From: Hypomesus transpacificus
Taxonomy: Eukaryota; Chordata; Actinopteri; Osmeriformes; Osmeridae
Assembly: GCF_021917145.1 (NCBI RefSeq)
Contig: NC_061073.1
Location: 16,513,942 to 16,577,941, forward strand
DNA: 64,000 bases
Direction: 5' to 3'
Shown here: piece by piece, positions 38,801 through 49,300 of the stretch
Layout: each line of letters begins with the position of its first letter
Numbering within the stretch: the first letter of the stretch is position 1
Program-made: the position numbers and the translations under genes
The notes under the pieces: generated by a model
Databases searched by the model: none
What the model was told of the DNA's origin: nothing
What the model saw: only the letters and a program-made list of their open reading frames with translations

Positions 38801-40297
38801 CTTCTAAAAAAAAGAAATTCCCTGAAGCAAACCCGGCGGCTTCATAGCTGCATCCATATTTTGTGTGGTAATTTTATACACAAGGTTTGATGTGGTAATT
38901 TTATACACAAGGTTTCGAAGACTCGTTCTCGCCCCCTACAGTGCAATTTGGCTAGGTATACATCCGCGCTAAAATATCAAAGTGTAAGTCATCATAGCTT
39001 GCGTAGTATAGACCCAACTCCCAACCCAACTTTGAGAATAGATTAACGGCAATGTTATCGCCCGATAAGAGTCTCACGTTAATGCAGCATGTTAACGCCG
39101 ATAACGGCTCACCACTAATGTTTCTATTACATAGTTCATAACGGATTTTCAAAACACCATTCCTGTTGAAAAGTTCTCCTCATCCTCCTCTTCCTCTCTG
39201 CAGTTTCCCGGTTCATCAAATACACTGGTTATGGGAACGCGGCAGGGCTTCTTGCTGCCCGGGGTCTGATGCGTGGAGGAAGCGACCCTGGCACATACTC
39301 AGAGGATGAGGACAGTGAGACGGAGGAGTATCGGGAGGCCAAGAGCCAGTGAGTCCTCCCACCCCCTACCTCCACAAACACCTCCTACCTCCACACAATA
39401 CCCCTACCATCTCCTCACACCCCCTACCTCCACATCAAATTCATTCACAACCTTTGCTACTAACCTCCACCTCAAACCACCTACCTCCATCTAAAACCAC
39501 CTAACTAGGATGTACTGTAAATTGGAAAAGACTGGCCATGGTTGTGGCTGGAGGGTCTGGCCATGTTGGTGCGTTTCTGTCTGTGTACATTTGTGTGAGT
39601 GTGTCTATTGTTCTATGTGTTCTGTGCAGGATCAACCCAGTGACAGGTATCGTTGAGGATGAGCAACCAAACCCCATGGAGGGGATGACGGAGGAGCAGA
39701 AAGAGATGGAGGCCATGAAGCTGGTCAACATGTTTGATAAGCTCTCCAGGTAAAACAGCAATGTATTCACACTAAGCAATGAAGGCTGAACCGAGTGTCA
39801 CTTACGCAGACACATCTGTATGTCCACCAGATGGGTTAGGGTTAATCAGATGTCCAGTTTCCCTCAGCAATGGTATTGTGATGTGGGCACCAACATGTTT
39901 TGATGCGTCTATAAACAATTACATTTACATTTACAAATGCCCTTTCTGCATTTTCATCATTCAACTGTATTAACCCTGTAGTCATCAGATGAGCTTTAAC
40001 GAATGTTTAGCTTTAACGTATTGTAGCCATACCCCATCTACACATCAGACTGTTCTGCACAGCAGCATGTTATGAAAAGTCTTCACAAGCTGTGTGTGGA
40101 TAGATTGACATCAGTCTTTCCTTTTTGTCATCCTGACATCTGACGTCTGTCCGTCCAGGAACCATGTGATCCAGCCGATGCAGTTGGGAAGTGATGGGAT
40201 GATGAGGGAGATGAACGTGTCTGACCTGAAGAGGTTGACCCAGCAGGTTGCCCCCAACCAGCCACATGCCTCTGACAGCGAGGAAGATCTGGAGTAA
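26876..40297 (+). CDS. ric8a: Ric-8A, cytosolic G-alpha chaperone and guanine exchange factor, 10 exons, 555 aa
   Basis: Exons: 26876-26959, 32587-32634, 34457-35101, 35525-35619, 37253-37403, 37866-37961, 38064-38208, 39204-39348, 39630-39749, 40159-40297 (stop TAA). They total 1668 nt with all phases consistent. Ric-8A folds nascent G-alpha i/q/12/13 subunits and acts as a non-receptor exchange factor in the cytosol. The product opens [15 protein letters not shown], as family members do. It then has the armadillo/HEAT-repeat core, with the large exon 3 carrying [24 protein letters not shown] and [10 protein letters not shown]. Conserved blocks follow: [49 protein letters not shown], then [12 protein letters not shown] and NHVIQPM. 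The acidic stretch [11 protein letters not shown] resembles the CK2-phosphorylated region of mammalian Ric-8A. SRFIKY, NPMEGM and VIQPM separate it from Ric-8B. The first intron (5.6 kb) is loaded with nested transposons. Confidence 0.94.
28362..28404 (-). mobile_element. SINE tail fragment
   Basis: The sequence TTTAGCAGACGCTTTTATCC-AAAGCGACTT is the 3' tail of the tRNA-derived SINE also seen at 49085-49281. The rest of the element is absent. Confidence 0.5.
28509..28812. mobile_element. MITE inserted in the solo LTR
   Basis: It begins AGGTGCACTCGACATG and is flanked by GTAGT on both sides (28504-28508 and 28813-28817). A related copy at 56071-56175 shares GAGAGTAGCCGCTTGCAGTC and shows the state without the inner SINE. 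Confidence 0.65.
28538..28735 (-). mobile_element. tRNA-derived SINE nested in the MITE
   Basis: Minus-strand orientation. On plus it starts with the (ACATTTT) tail, then CAGACGCTCTTATCCAGAGC, GTACAGGGACATTCC and GCCCAAGGACACAAC. It ends with the tRNA-like head (AGCTATCTGACTCCC), read in reverse. Same family as 36628-36786, 38447-38612 and 49085-49281. Confidence 0.8.
29413..31022 (-). mobile_element. 5'-truncated LINE (L2/CR1-like) with open reverse transcriptase frame
   Basis: The minus frame 30979-29702 gives 425 residues uninterrupted. It has reverse transcriptase motifs in order: [32 protein letters not shown], and FADD (the catalytic YADD box with F for Y). A C-terminal region with SITIWYAA and IIRTAEKVI follows. 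Similarity continues upstream of the first methionine to about 31022, so the endonuclease and start are lost by 5' truncation. The 3' end carries short TCAGAAT repeats (29413-29430), typical of L2-like elements. It sits antisense in ric8a intron 1. Confidence 0.85.
31022..31310. repeat. Minisatellite, TATGTCTGAGTGT with TC-rich spacer
   Basis: About ten units of (TATGTCTGAGTGT)TATGTCTCTCTC with varying CT number, abutting the 5'-truncated end of the LINE. Confidence 0.85.
31311..32586. other. ric8a intron 1, distal part, no recognised features
   Basis: I see no repeats with clear ends and no exon-like reading here up to the acceptor before 32587. Intron 2 (32635-34456) likewise shows only ordinary sequence and a short CT/CA-rich stretch around 33890-33970. 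Confidence 0.45.
35810..36048 (-). mobile_element. LINE 3'-end fragment, same family as 29413-31022
   Basis: Starts with TCAGAATCAGAATCAG and then matches 29430-29650 almost base for base (AGGAATTTACTTTGGCAGGG, GAAACTTAAATATGTGGAC). It is a strongly 5'-truncated copy in ric8a intron 4. Confidence 0.85.
36628..36786 (-). mobile_element. tRNA-derived SINE copy
   Basis: Read on minus it opens with the tRNA-like head (TCAGACCGCTGAGCGGTTAG, CCGGTTTGATTCCC as B box) and continues to TAAGTCGCTCTGG. Tail partly lost. In ric8a intron 4. Confidence 0.75.
36972..37032 (+). mobile_element. SINE tail fragment
   Basis: GAAGTCGCTTTGGATAAAAG, CGTCTGCTAAATGAATAAATG and a TAATG-rich tail: the 3' end of the SINE family without the tRNA-like head. 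Confidence 0.6.
38335..39117. mobile_element. Non-autonomous hAT element in ric8a intron 7
   Basis: Left end TAGTGGTGGGC and inverted right end TAGTGGTGAGCC. The flanks ATGTTTTT (38327-38334) and ATGTTTCT (39118-39125) match 7 of 8. The interior contains TCTAGATTAATCT motifs typical of a common fish hAT family. A SINE is nested at 38447-38612. Confidence 0.78.
38447..38612 (-). mobile_element. tRNA-derived SINE nested in the hAT element
   Basis: Shares GACTTACAGTAAGTACAGGG, AGTGCCTTGCCCAAGGAC and CGCTCAGCCACCTGACTCC with the other copies. Head-to-tail orientation is on the minus strand. Confidence 0.75.
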
Positions 40298-42383
40298 GCC
40301 CCCAATGCGGTATGGGTGTGGCCCAATATGGCTAGGTTGGGGAGGGGGGGATAGGTTGGGGGGGGCTAAGTGGGAATTGGTGCGGGGATGTGGCTAGCTG
40401 CGGTGGAGCGTAGCTTGATGTAGCTCAGCTCCACAGTTTTACAGATTTAAACTGGTGTGTTTTTCAGTCTAACAGTCTAACAGTGGTTGATCAGAATGTG
40501 ATTACAGAAGAACATGCTCACAATGTCTGTTCACCCTAACCCAACACTAGGAGCACTATTGCTTTGTTCAATGCCTAGTATCACCTCTCGGAACACATTT
40601 AAATTCATTTTGTGTAATCCTGACTCAACAATCAGGAGGACACCAGCTATGTGAGAAACTGACCAGCCTCTTTGCAACATGGGAAGCTTCTTCCTCTACA
40701 AGTTATTCTTTTCTGTAGTAGATGTCAGGTCTAAAGTATTTCTGCTTTTTGAAGGTAAAAATCTGATCAGGGCACTCAAAATATACCATTTTGTCACATT
40801 ATTTCAGTGTGATCCTAAATACAGGTACAGGTTACACTACTAGTTGTAAAAAATCCACAGCAATATCTATGGTCTTTGACAATATCTTGATGAGTTCACT
40901 GCAAATGTGATTAAGATGTGCAATCTCTTCAAAGTTGCAATGATAGTACAATACATTCTTCTGATATTGAGATTGTTTCCACATGAACCCTACATGTCCT
41001 ACTGGATGAAAAGACAATTAAAAGTATCCTCTATTTTAGTTGGTAAGAATGATGATTGTAATGTGGTATGCAAAGATTCAGATTATATATTTCCTGTATC
41101 CTAATTTATATTGTGTATATATTTGCTCTAATGTGAGGTTCAGTAAATACGTTTCAAAATCATTTTTTCTTTCTGGGGTTGTTTTTGTTAACCATACAGC
41201 AAGATAATTAAGTGGAGCTGAAAATGTGATTAAATTATTCTTCAGAGCGTACAGTAGTAACAGTATACAAGTTCTTGTTCAACGACAGAAACACACAATA
41301 GAAAATCAAAAGGGGATTTCCATGTCACAAGAGAGGGTGGTTGTGGGTAATATTTGGCAGTCAGCCAGATCTTATCAAGTCTATAGTTTACTGGTCACAA
41401 ACACATAACAGTTGTTCTCATGGCATCGCGGGACCAGTATATTATGAGAACTCTGTTACTATAACAACATCTCAGACTGATCAGTGTCTAGTTGTTCCGC
41501 ATTATTGCATTTAGCATTTTGTGTGAAGACAGGAATTAAAGGGGAAAGAGAAAGGGGATGAAATGCTTGGACTGGGGCTCTCTCCTTTAGTGTTGTTTTG
41601 ACACTCCAGAGATTTTGTATAAATACACAGCTACATAGAGATAAGAAGGGCCATTCAAATTATATTTTAAATACAATTAAAGTTACTTCACCTTATTATG
41701 GAAATTATTCTGAAGCCTGCTATTAAAATGTGACATGACTCATGAGTCATGTTTTTATGCTGAGCACATTGCTTTACCTTCTCACACAACCTTTCAATGT
41801 GTCCTCTCCCTAGACCCTTTCTCACCAGGTCTGGGACAGTCCATTTCCTATCTAGTTTTGTAAGGGAAGTTAACCATAAGAAAGAAGCATATTATGGCTA
41901 CATAGGTATCTCAGAACCACATTTGTTTTCTCACACAACTGGGGCTTTACATTGCTGAGAGCATGCCACACCATTCTCATAATTCATATAATCGGAGACT
42001 GCTTCTCAGATCTGTGTTAATCTACAATGAGATTAAGAGATGTAATGATTCATCTAGAGATACTGTGTCGGCACTAGTGAAGACAAACCTCGGATCACAC
42101 CCCTCGGTAAGTACTTGCTCCCCACCTTCAGGTTGTTAGGCTGGCGTTCTATATTTGTTGCTAATCCACTTCGGAGACCGGTGGCAGCCCAGATACAACA
42201 CTAGTGTTGTTGACGTCCAAATGTAGACGGGAGAACTGGGGATATTAGGGGATGCTCACTGTACTTAGGAGGATATTTTGGGTGTCGTCTGAACAAGATC
42301 CTCTAACTATATTTTCTCTGTACAGGACTGGTAGCATTCATTCAGCATTCGATTCCAGTGTAAATATATATTTAATTAAAAGA
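40298..42383. other. Intergenic, ric8a to cox8b
   Basis: The two genes converge here. The stretch holds both 3' UTRs and otherwise nothing I recognise: no inverted ends, arrays or exon-like frames. A G-rich run (about 40338-40368) lies just after the ric8a stop. Confidence 0.5.
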
Positions 42384-42389
42384 TTTATT
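42384..42389 (-). terminator. Candidate poly(A) signal of cox8b
   Basis: AATAAA on the minus strand, about 230 nt beyond the cox8b stop codon. Confidence 0.45.
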
Positions 42390-42617
42390 ACAGTAACTAT
42401 TCTTCATCCCAAAAGAATACATGTGGGACTTGTGGTATGATGGACACAGAAACAGATACATTTGCAATCCCGAGTGCTGGAGTTTTTGTTTGGTATATTT
42501 ATTTAGTAGTCAGCAGACTGATACAAATAGTGTAGGTGAAGAGGAGGCAGGAATTAGTGAGATACAGCTGTCCTCGAATCTTGGTCTCCTCTCTTTTTCT
42601 TCCTCCATCTCTCTTTT

Positions 42618-43444
42618 TTAGTGCTTCTTGTAGTCTTCAATGTGTGATAAAATCCAACCGGATGGACCCAGGATGGCTACGAACATGGAGATCAAGGCAA
42701 TGCATTGCTCCTGTAGAAACCACACACAACAAAATAACATGGCATATTGAACATCAGCAACAAAACTGAGGCATTTCTAAATCTCTAAATCTATCTATTG
42801 TAAATATCTCCCTTGTCAGACTGTGTCAAGAGTTGCAATTCGATTATCTCTCTTGATAAACAAGTAAACTCTCCAAATTAAAAGAATGCCCAATGCTCGT
42901 AAAAAAAACTGCATTGGGCACAACCTGACTATATTTGGTTGTTGCCTACCACCATAACAAGGTCAAATGTTTGGCAAACTGTCAAGCCCTAAGTCACAAT
43001 GGCATAATCACGAGACAGAAAGCATAACTAATAGTTATCAGTGACTGGAAATCCATTCCTCTTAAGGTTAAACTATTGTTGAAGTGAAAAATGTAATCGT
43101 AAAAAAGCAAGAATCTTGGTACGAGAAGGAATTGGGCGGAACAATGGCGATCCAGCGTGTGCCTTAAATGGTATCGCTCAAAAACCATTCAATCAGTGAT
43201 ACCTAATTATTATTATCATTATCCGTAAGCACATTTACAAAATTAAAGCAAAAACTATTAGTAAAAACAACTCAAACTTTTACGCGCGCGCAGCACTCTA
43301 GGAGAGTGCGACACAACCTGCCGCATTACTTACGCCCGCTGATATGTGATTCTTGGCAGGCTTTGTAGAAATACTGCTTCTGGGGATGATCTGACACCTT
43401 ACTGCGCCACGCAGCAAATTCACTGAGGCATTAAGCGCAGACAT
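42618..43444 (-). CDS. cox8b: Cytochrome c oxidase subunit 8 (8B type), 2 exons, 67 aa
   Basis: Exon 1 is 43444-43334 (37 codons, donor GTAAGT). Exon 2 is 42710-42618 (30 codons plus TAA, acceptor TTTCTACAG). COX8 is the small single-helix subunit on the rim of complex IV in the inner mitochondrial membrane. Residues 1-25 form a basic, hydroxylated, acid-poor presequence ([13 protein letters not shown]). Then comes STKPAK, matching the ITAKPAK segment of heart-type COX8B, and EQCIAL. A hydrophobic helix ends in [16 protein letters not shown], the family signature GWxLxHLxxYKK. Length matches the family (about 70 aa precursor). STKPAK and the YKK ending suggest 8B rather than 8A. In mouse, as I recall it, Cox8b lies close to Ric8a, which fits this position. 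Confidence 0.88.
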
Positions 43445-43728
43445 TATGCTTAAGAATTGAATCCAAAGTGGTCAATATGATATCAGTTGTGTTCCGTCCC
43501 GTTGAGCACTGGTTGTATGTCCTTCAGGGGTATCCGTTGGTTTCAGTCTACCTGCCAAGAGTAATGAGGTCAAGCAAATAAAAAGTGAGCTAGCCTGGGA
43601 GTGGAGTGGCGCTCCGCCTCGCGGAATGTAATTGGCTAGCTTGTCAACGTTGCGCCACGACACAGCAGTGTCCTCAGCTCACCCCGCCTGTCTTCTATCG
43701 ATAGATGTGTCAGCTGCTTTGGAAAACG

Positions 43729-44276
<548 letters not shown>

Positions 44277-44282
44277 TTTATT
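44277..44282 (-). terminator. Candidate poly(A) signal of the small peptide gene
   Basis: AATAAA on minus, about 380 nt into the proposed last exon (from 44660). It supports the transcript model. Confidence 0.35.
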
Positions 44283-44367
44283 CACAGTTCAGCACTGGGT
44301 GTAGGCTGCAACACATTGTAAGACCGGTCTTTTTACACAACAAAGATGAAACATTTCAACAAACAGC

Positions 44368-44370
<3 letters not shown>

Positions 44371-44409
<39 letters not shown>
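44371..44409. repeat. (AT)n microsatellite
   Basis: About 19 AT units (ATATATAT run), in the proposed 3' UTR of the small peptide gene. Confidence 0.95.
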
Positions 44410-44410
<1 letters not shown>

Positions 44411-44851
44411 CATAACAATACCTAAAACTGATGAGAAATGGAAGAACTACAGTTCTTTACAAAAGATAGATTTAGGTCAAATGAAAAATATGGATTAACT
44501 ACAAACACACGCTCTTGGTTTCTCTCTCTCTCTGTTACTTTACAATAACTGTTTCAGATTAGCTCCACATGAATCATCTTTTAACCAAGAGGTGCAGTTT
44601 CTGGTCCTGTCAGAAATATCCTGGGGTTTCTGAATTCCACTGATCTCAACCTCTGGAAACCTGGAACAAAATGCAACGTGACCAATGAACAAAAAAAGGC
44701 TTACTCAGTTTCAATAAAATTTCACATTTGAACTGTAAAACCTGTCAATTATTGTTACTGATGATTGTATGGTATGTTTTAGCATGGCAAGTCTATATAT
44801 AGTCATAGAATGAAGACATACCTTTGATTGCTGTAAACCAGCCATTTAAAC

Positions 44852-45369
44852 CTAATTTGACAGTGCTTTGAGCGTCAGGTAAATATCTTCTGCCATCTGA
44901 AATAAATGAAATTGGATACTTTTTAGGTTATTGATGGAATTTTTATTGAGAAGCTACGAAAATGTTTATATGTACATTAATGTAGATGGACAGACAGACA
45001 GATAGACGGATCGATTGATGGATCTAAGGCGCACATTTTCCCTTCAGGTACATCATAGACTGGGGCCCCCAGTGATGTGGATTTAGTTTAACCTGTTTGG
45101 GAGACACAAGGATTTAACATAACTGCAGTGAAGCTTATTTTCCTGTTTCCTTACTTTTTGGGTAAAGCCTTCATGACAATGAGAAGGAATGAGAAAATGC
45201 AGCACCTCACCTGTTGCGTGTGGTGTGACTCCACAATCAGAGAGATCACTAGTAAAGTACACGTCCACTGAACCGACACTCTCGCTCTCTGTAAAGCCAG
45301 GGATGCATTTTTTAACAGGAATAAATACAAATAAAAAACTCTTTATGAGTTACTTACAATAGCAGCCAT
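44852..45369 (-). CDS. Putative 44-aa secreted or membrane peptide
   Basis: I do not recognise this gene. The model has coding exons 45369-45358 (MAAI, donor ATT|GTAAGT), 45288-45211 (26 codons, acceptor TTTACAG, donor CAG|GTGAGG) and 44896-44852 (14 codons plus TAG, acceptor ATTTCAG). The transcript would continue to a donor after 44822 and a further exon from 44660 to a poly(A) signal at 44277. The stop lies about 30 nt before the last junction, so the transcript would escape decay. After a basic start (IRARVS) the peptide has the hydrophobic stretch TCTLLVISLIV, which reads as a signal peptide or single membrane helix. The remainder is HHTQQMAEDIYLTLKALSN, likely helical. Six splice signals agree with consensus, but no homology is known to me. 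A longer open frame through exons 2-4 is blocked by a stop at the first junction. Confidence 0.35.
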
Positions 45370-45399
45370 CGAAAGAGTTGGTAGTCTTCAGCCAAGCCA

Positions 45400-45907
45400 C
45401 ACCATCAGTGATTAAACGAATGTCCTAGTCTCCTTTTATCCCTGACGGTAACAACAACAACCGAGCTGGGGTTCGATATGCCCCCTGCTGCCCCCTGTGT
45501 TGAGCACTTCCCCAGGTGCTTCTTCTCCTAGCTCAACATGTACTGTCGGAGCCTGCAAATACAGGCCTACGTCACAAACAGGACAGCCCTAATGAAAGTC
45601 AATACCTCAAAAGCAGTCAGGTGTGCTTTGGACTATACCATCTATCTAGTGCTATTTTGTTTAAACCACCTACCTAATACCAGTTTGTTTATACCAGCTA
45701 TCTATTCCCAGTCTGTATATTTTTCAGCTATGTAATAGCAGTTTGTATAGGCCAGATATAATACCAGCTATCTAATATGAACCAGGTATCTAGTAGTAGT
45801 AATAGTTTTATACCAATTACTTAATTGTGAGGAAAAAACACTGTATAACATGAAATTAAAGACTTCAGTAGAGTGATAACAGTTAGAAGTGAAACATTTG
45901 TAAATGT
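45400..45907. other. Intergenic, peptide gene to tesmin
   Basis: Contains the 5' flank of the putative peptide gene and the end of the tesmin 3' UTR. A loose, degenerate repetition of phrases like ATACCAGCTATCTA is visible at 45640-45800. Confidence 0.4.
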
Positions 45908-45913
45908 TTTATT
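45908..45913 (-). terminator. Candidate poly(A) signal of tesmin
   Basis: AATAAA on the minus strand about 395 nt beyond the tesmin stop codon. Confidence 0.45.
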
Positions 45914-46307
45914 GTAGCTTTTTACAACAGGACAGGAACTTGAACAAGTAAATGGTAGAACGACTAGTGATATCGTTATATCAACACGTGGTGATACGAA
46001 GGGGACAACACCAATGAACTACTTAACCTGAACATCTGAAATAGCTATAAATTCACCCGGTTCACCCCTCACTCAATGAGTGAGTAAATGAATATGTTAA
46101 AATGTATAAATAGATAAATCATAAATAAATAACAAAAATGCGAGTGTAAAAACAAAATAAACTCTATGAGAAATCTTTTTGCCATCTACAAATGCTTTAA
46201 AATAATTAAAAAGGACAAGCATTCAAAACAGAGGACATCTAAAGCATAAGCAACATTTAGGAATTAGTTATGACAGCCACACATGTGGTCTTTGATCCAG
46301 TTTTCTC

Positions 46308-49300
46308 CTACAAGCTGGTGGATTTAAATATTGAGCGGACTATTTGCGTCAAACACTGGCCAAACTCTTCCAGGATGATTCTCTCAGCTTGAGTCAGAGA
46401 GTACAACTCCTTCTCTGCCTCCTCAGCCTGGGCCAACAAACAGCCGCATGTGGCTTCCACAACATCGAGCGTGATGCACGACAGAGGACACCTATCAACA
46501 CACACACAAACACATATAAAGACACCACATACAAACACACACAAGCACACAAACACACACAGCCAAGAAAACGCATCTATTAGCAATTGTTGTTTTGCTG
46601 GAGTTTGATTATGTCTGTAGTAGTAAAAGCACACTATCTTTAATGCAATACTTTTCCCTACTCTGCATCCAACCGGGTTTAACTAACAGTACAGTAGCTC
46701 ACTTGTTTTTCTGGCAGTTGGCCTTCTTGTAGAAGGTGGTGTCAGGACTATCCCAGACGACAGTCCGTCTCGCTGGGCTGTCCTCGTAGTTCCTGCAGCC
46801 CACACACTTACAGGTCGAAGAGCACATGATCTTGGCCTGTGTGAAGGATCAAGGGTCACCAAGGGGTCAGGACACATTCTGGTACCTCTCGGTAGTGTGA
46901 ACGTAGTGTTGAACAGACCAGCCCATCAGAGACATGTTAGCTTGGAATAGCTTCACCCTTAAAATTATTGTTTTGTATTTTCTGATCCACTGTTAAGTTG
47001 ATAGTTAACCAGCTATATTCCACTCATGTAGTGTTTTTTTTAGAGTTCCCTGTGAAATCGTTGTCTCATGTCTATCCACACATGTAATCCTTGTGCCAGA
47101 TCTATATTCCACTCATATGGTCAGGTCTACAGGAAGGGCATCATATGGTCAGGTCTACAGGAAGGGCATCCTATGGTCAGGTCTACAGGAAGGGCATCCT
47201 ATGGTCAGGTCTACAGGAAGGGTTAGGGTCAGGTCTACAGGAAGGGCATCCTATGGTCAGGTCTACAGGAAGGGCATCCTATGGTCAGGTCTACAGGAAG
47301 GGTTAGGGTCAGGTCTACGGGAAGGGCATCCTATGGTCAGGTCTACAGGAAGGGTTAGGGTCAGGTCTACAGGAAGGGCATCCTACGGTCAGGTCTACAG
47401 GAAGGGCATCCTATGGTCAGGTCTACAGGAAGGGTTAGGGTCAGGTCTACAGGAAGGGCATCCTATGGTCAGGTCTACAGGAAGGGCATCCTATGGTCAG
47501 GTCTACAGGAAGGGCATCCTATGGTCAGGTCTACAGGAAGGGTATCCTATGGTCAGGTCTACAGGAAGGGCATCATATGGTCAGGTCTACAGGAAGGGTT
47601 AGGATCAGGCTACGGCCTGATGATGAGGAGCTGCAGTACCTCATAGCACTCGCAGTAGTTCTTCAAACAGCCTGATCGTTTACAGTTGCAGCCTTTGTTG
47701 TGACGACCTTTGACCTCTCCTGATTTACCCTGGCCAATCTTGGGCCTGAACGCCTCTGGGTTCCTGTCCAGGCAGATCTTCAAACACACACAGTTTAACA
47801 TCTGTCACAGCTCTCTCACTTTGTGGCATCACAAACATACAGCTCAGGCCTTGTTAGGGTTAGGGTCATGCTTTCACCTCTCCTGCTTCACTGCATTTGA
47901 ACTCCAAATACATTTGATTGACTTGGAGCATCCCTCACAAAAGAAATCTTTCATCTTTCACCCTTCATAATTTTTTTAATAAATAATACAAATCTAAATA
48001 AAAGGATTTCAAATAAAGCAAAACTATTCTTAGAGTTCCACTTGGATACAAAAGGAGCAGAGTGTGTGCAAATACCCTAGCAGGGAATGAAGCTGGTCGA
48101 CAGTCCACTGAGATACGGAGACACAGTAATTGTGTGACCTGCTCACTTCAGTGGAACACTACTCTATCAGCTCAATAACAGGTTTGCCTGGTTAATTCAG
48201 GTGTCAAGGAGTCAGTCAGGCAGAACAGCAGGGAGTCAGTCAGGCAGGACAGCAGGGACATACAGAGGGATCCCCAGGACTTCTGCTTCCTGCGTCCTGA
48301 TCTGCGTCAAGCTACAGGTGTTATGTCCTGATCTGCATCAAGCTACAGGTGTTATGTCCTGATCTGCGTCAAGCTACAGGTGTTATGTCCTGATCTGCGT
48401 CAAGCTACAGGTGTTATGTCCTGATCTGCGTCAAGCTACAGGTGTTATGTCCTGATCTGCGTCAAGCTACAGGTGTTATGTCCTGATCTGCGTCAAGCTA
48501 CAGGTGTTATGTCCTGATCTGCATCAAGCTACAGGTGTTATGTCCTGATCTGCGTCAAGCTACAGGTGTTATGTCCTGATCTGCGTCAAGCTACAGGTGT
48601 TATGTCCTGATCTGCGTCAAGCTACAGGTGTTATGTCCTGATCTGCGTCAAGCTACAGGTGTTATGTCCTGATCTGCGTCAAGCTACAGGTGTTATGTCC
48701 TGATCTGCATCAGGCTACAGGTGTTATTTCCCTTCACAATTCTGAAAACAACTGAAACCTGCCTGGTCTTTTACTGGACTTTTTTTTTACCTTAATGACA
48801 CTATACTAGCTGTCTGTATTTCGACAAATATTTGTAATATAATTTGACAGTTAATTCCAGACTTTCCAAATGCACTATTTGTACAGTATGTCACGTGACT
48901 CAGATTCAGGCTTTCATGGGGGCAGGTGCCTACCTTGATGGCCTTGTATCTCTCAGACTCATGATCTTCATTGTTGAAACAGTTGACACAGTTACAGTTG
49001 CTGCACACATCACCATTGGCAAAGCAGTCACAGTATCTGGAATAGACAGATTCACAGCTCATATGGAGTGTTAAGAACTAATATGGGGAGTCAGATGGCT
49101 GAGCAGTGAGGGAGTCGGGCAGGTCGCCGGATCGATTCCCGGATCGATTCCCCGCCGTGCCAAATGACGTTGTGTCCTTGGGCAAGGCACTTCACCCTAC
49201 TTGCCTCGGGGGAATGTCCCTGTACTTACTGTAAGTCGCTCTGGATAAGAGCGTCTGCTAAATGACTAAATGTAAATGTAATATGTGGAGATGTGTCTAG

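Noticed and set aside
26876-40297. Identification as ric8b
   Set aside because: [22 protein letters not shown] and NHVIQPM match Ric-8A, and the inserted region typical of Ric-8B before the MGLNMDA-like block is missing.
40298-42383. A further gene between ric8a and cox8b
   Set aside because: I searched for exon-like frames with flanking splice signals and found none that joined.
47091-47675. Frames over the 28/24-bp array
   Set aside because: Repeat translation in a tesmin intron, on the strand opposite to the gene.
48290-48728. CRISPR-like direct repeats
   Set aside because: Units are contiguous with no unique spacers, and the setting is a vertebrate intron.
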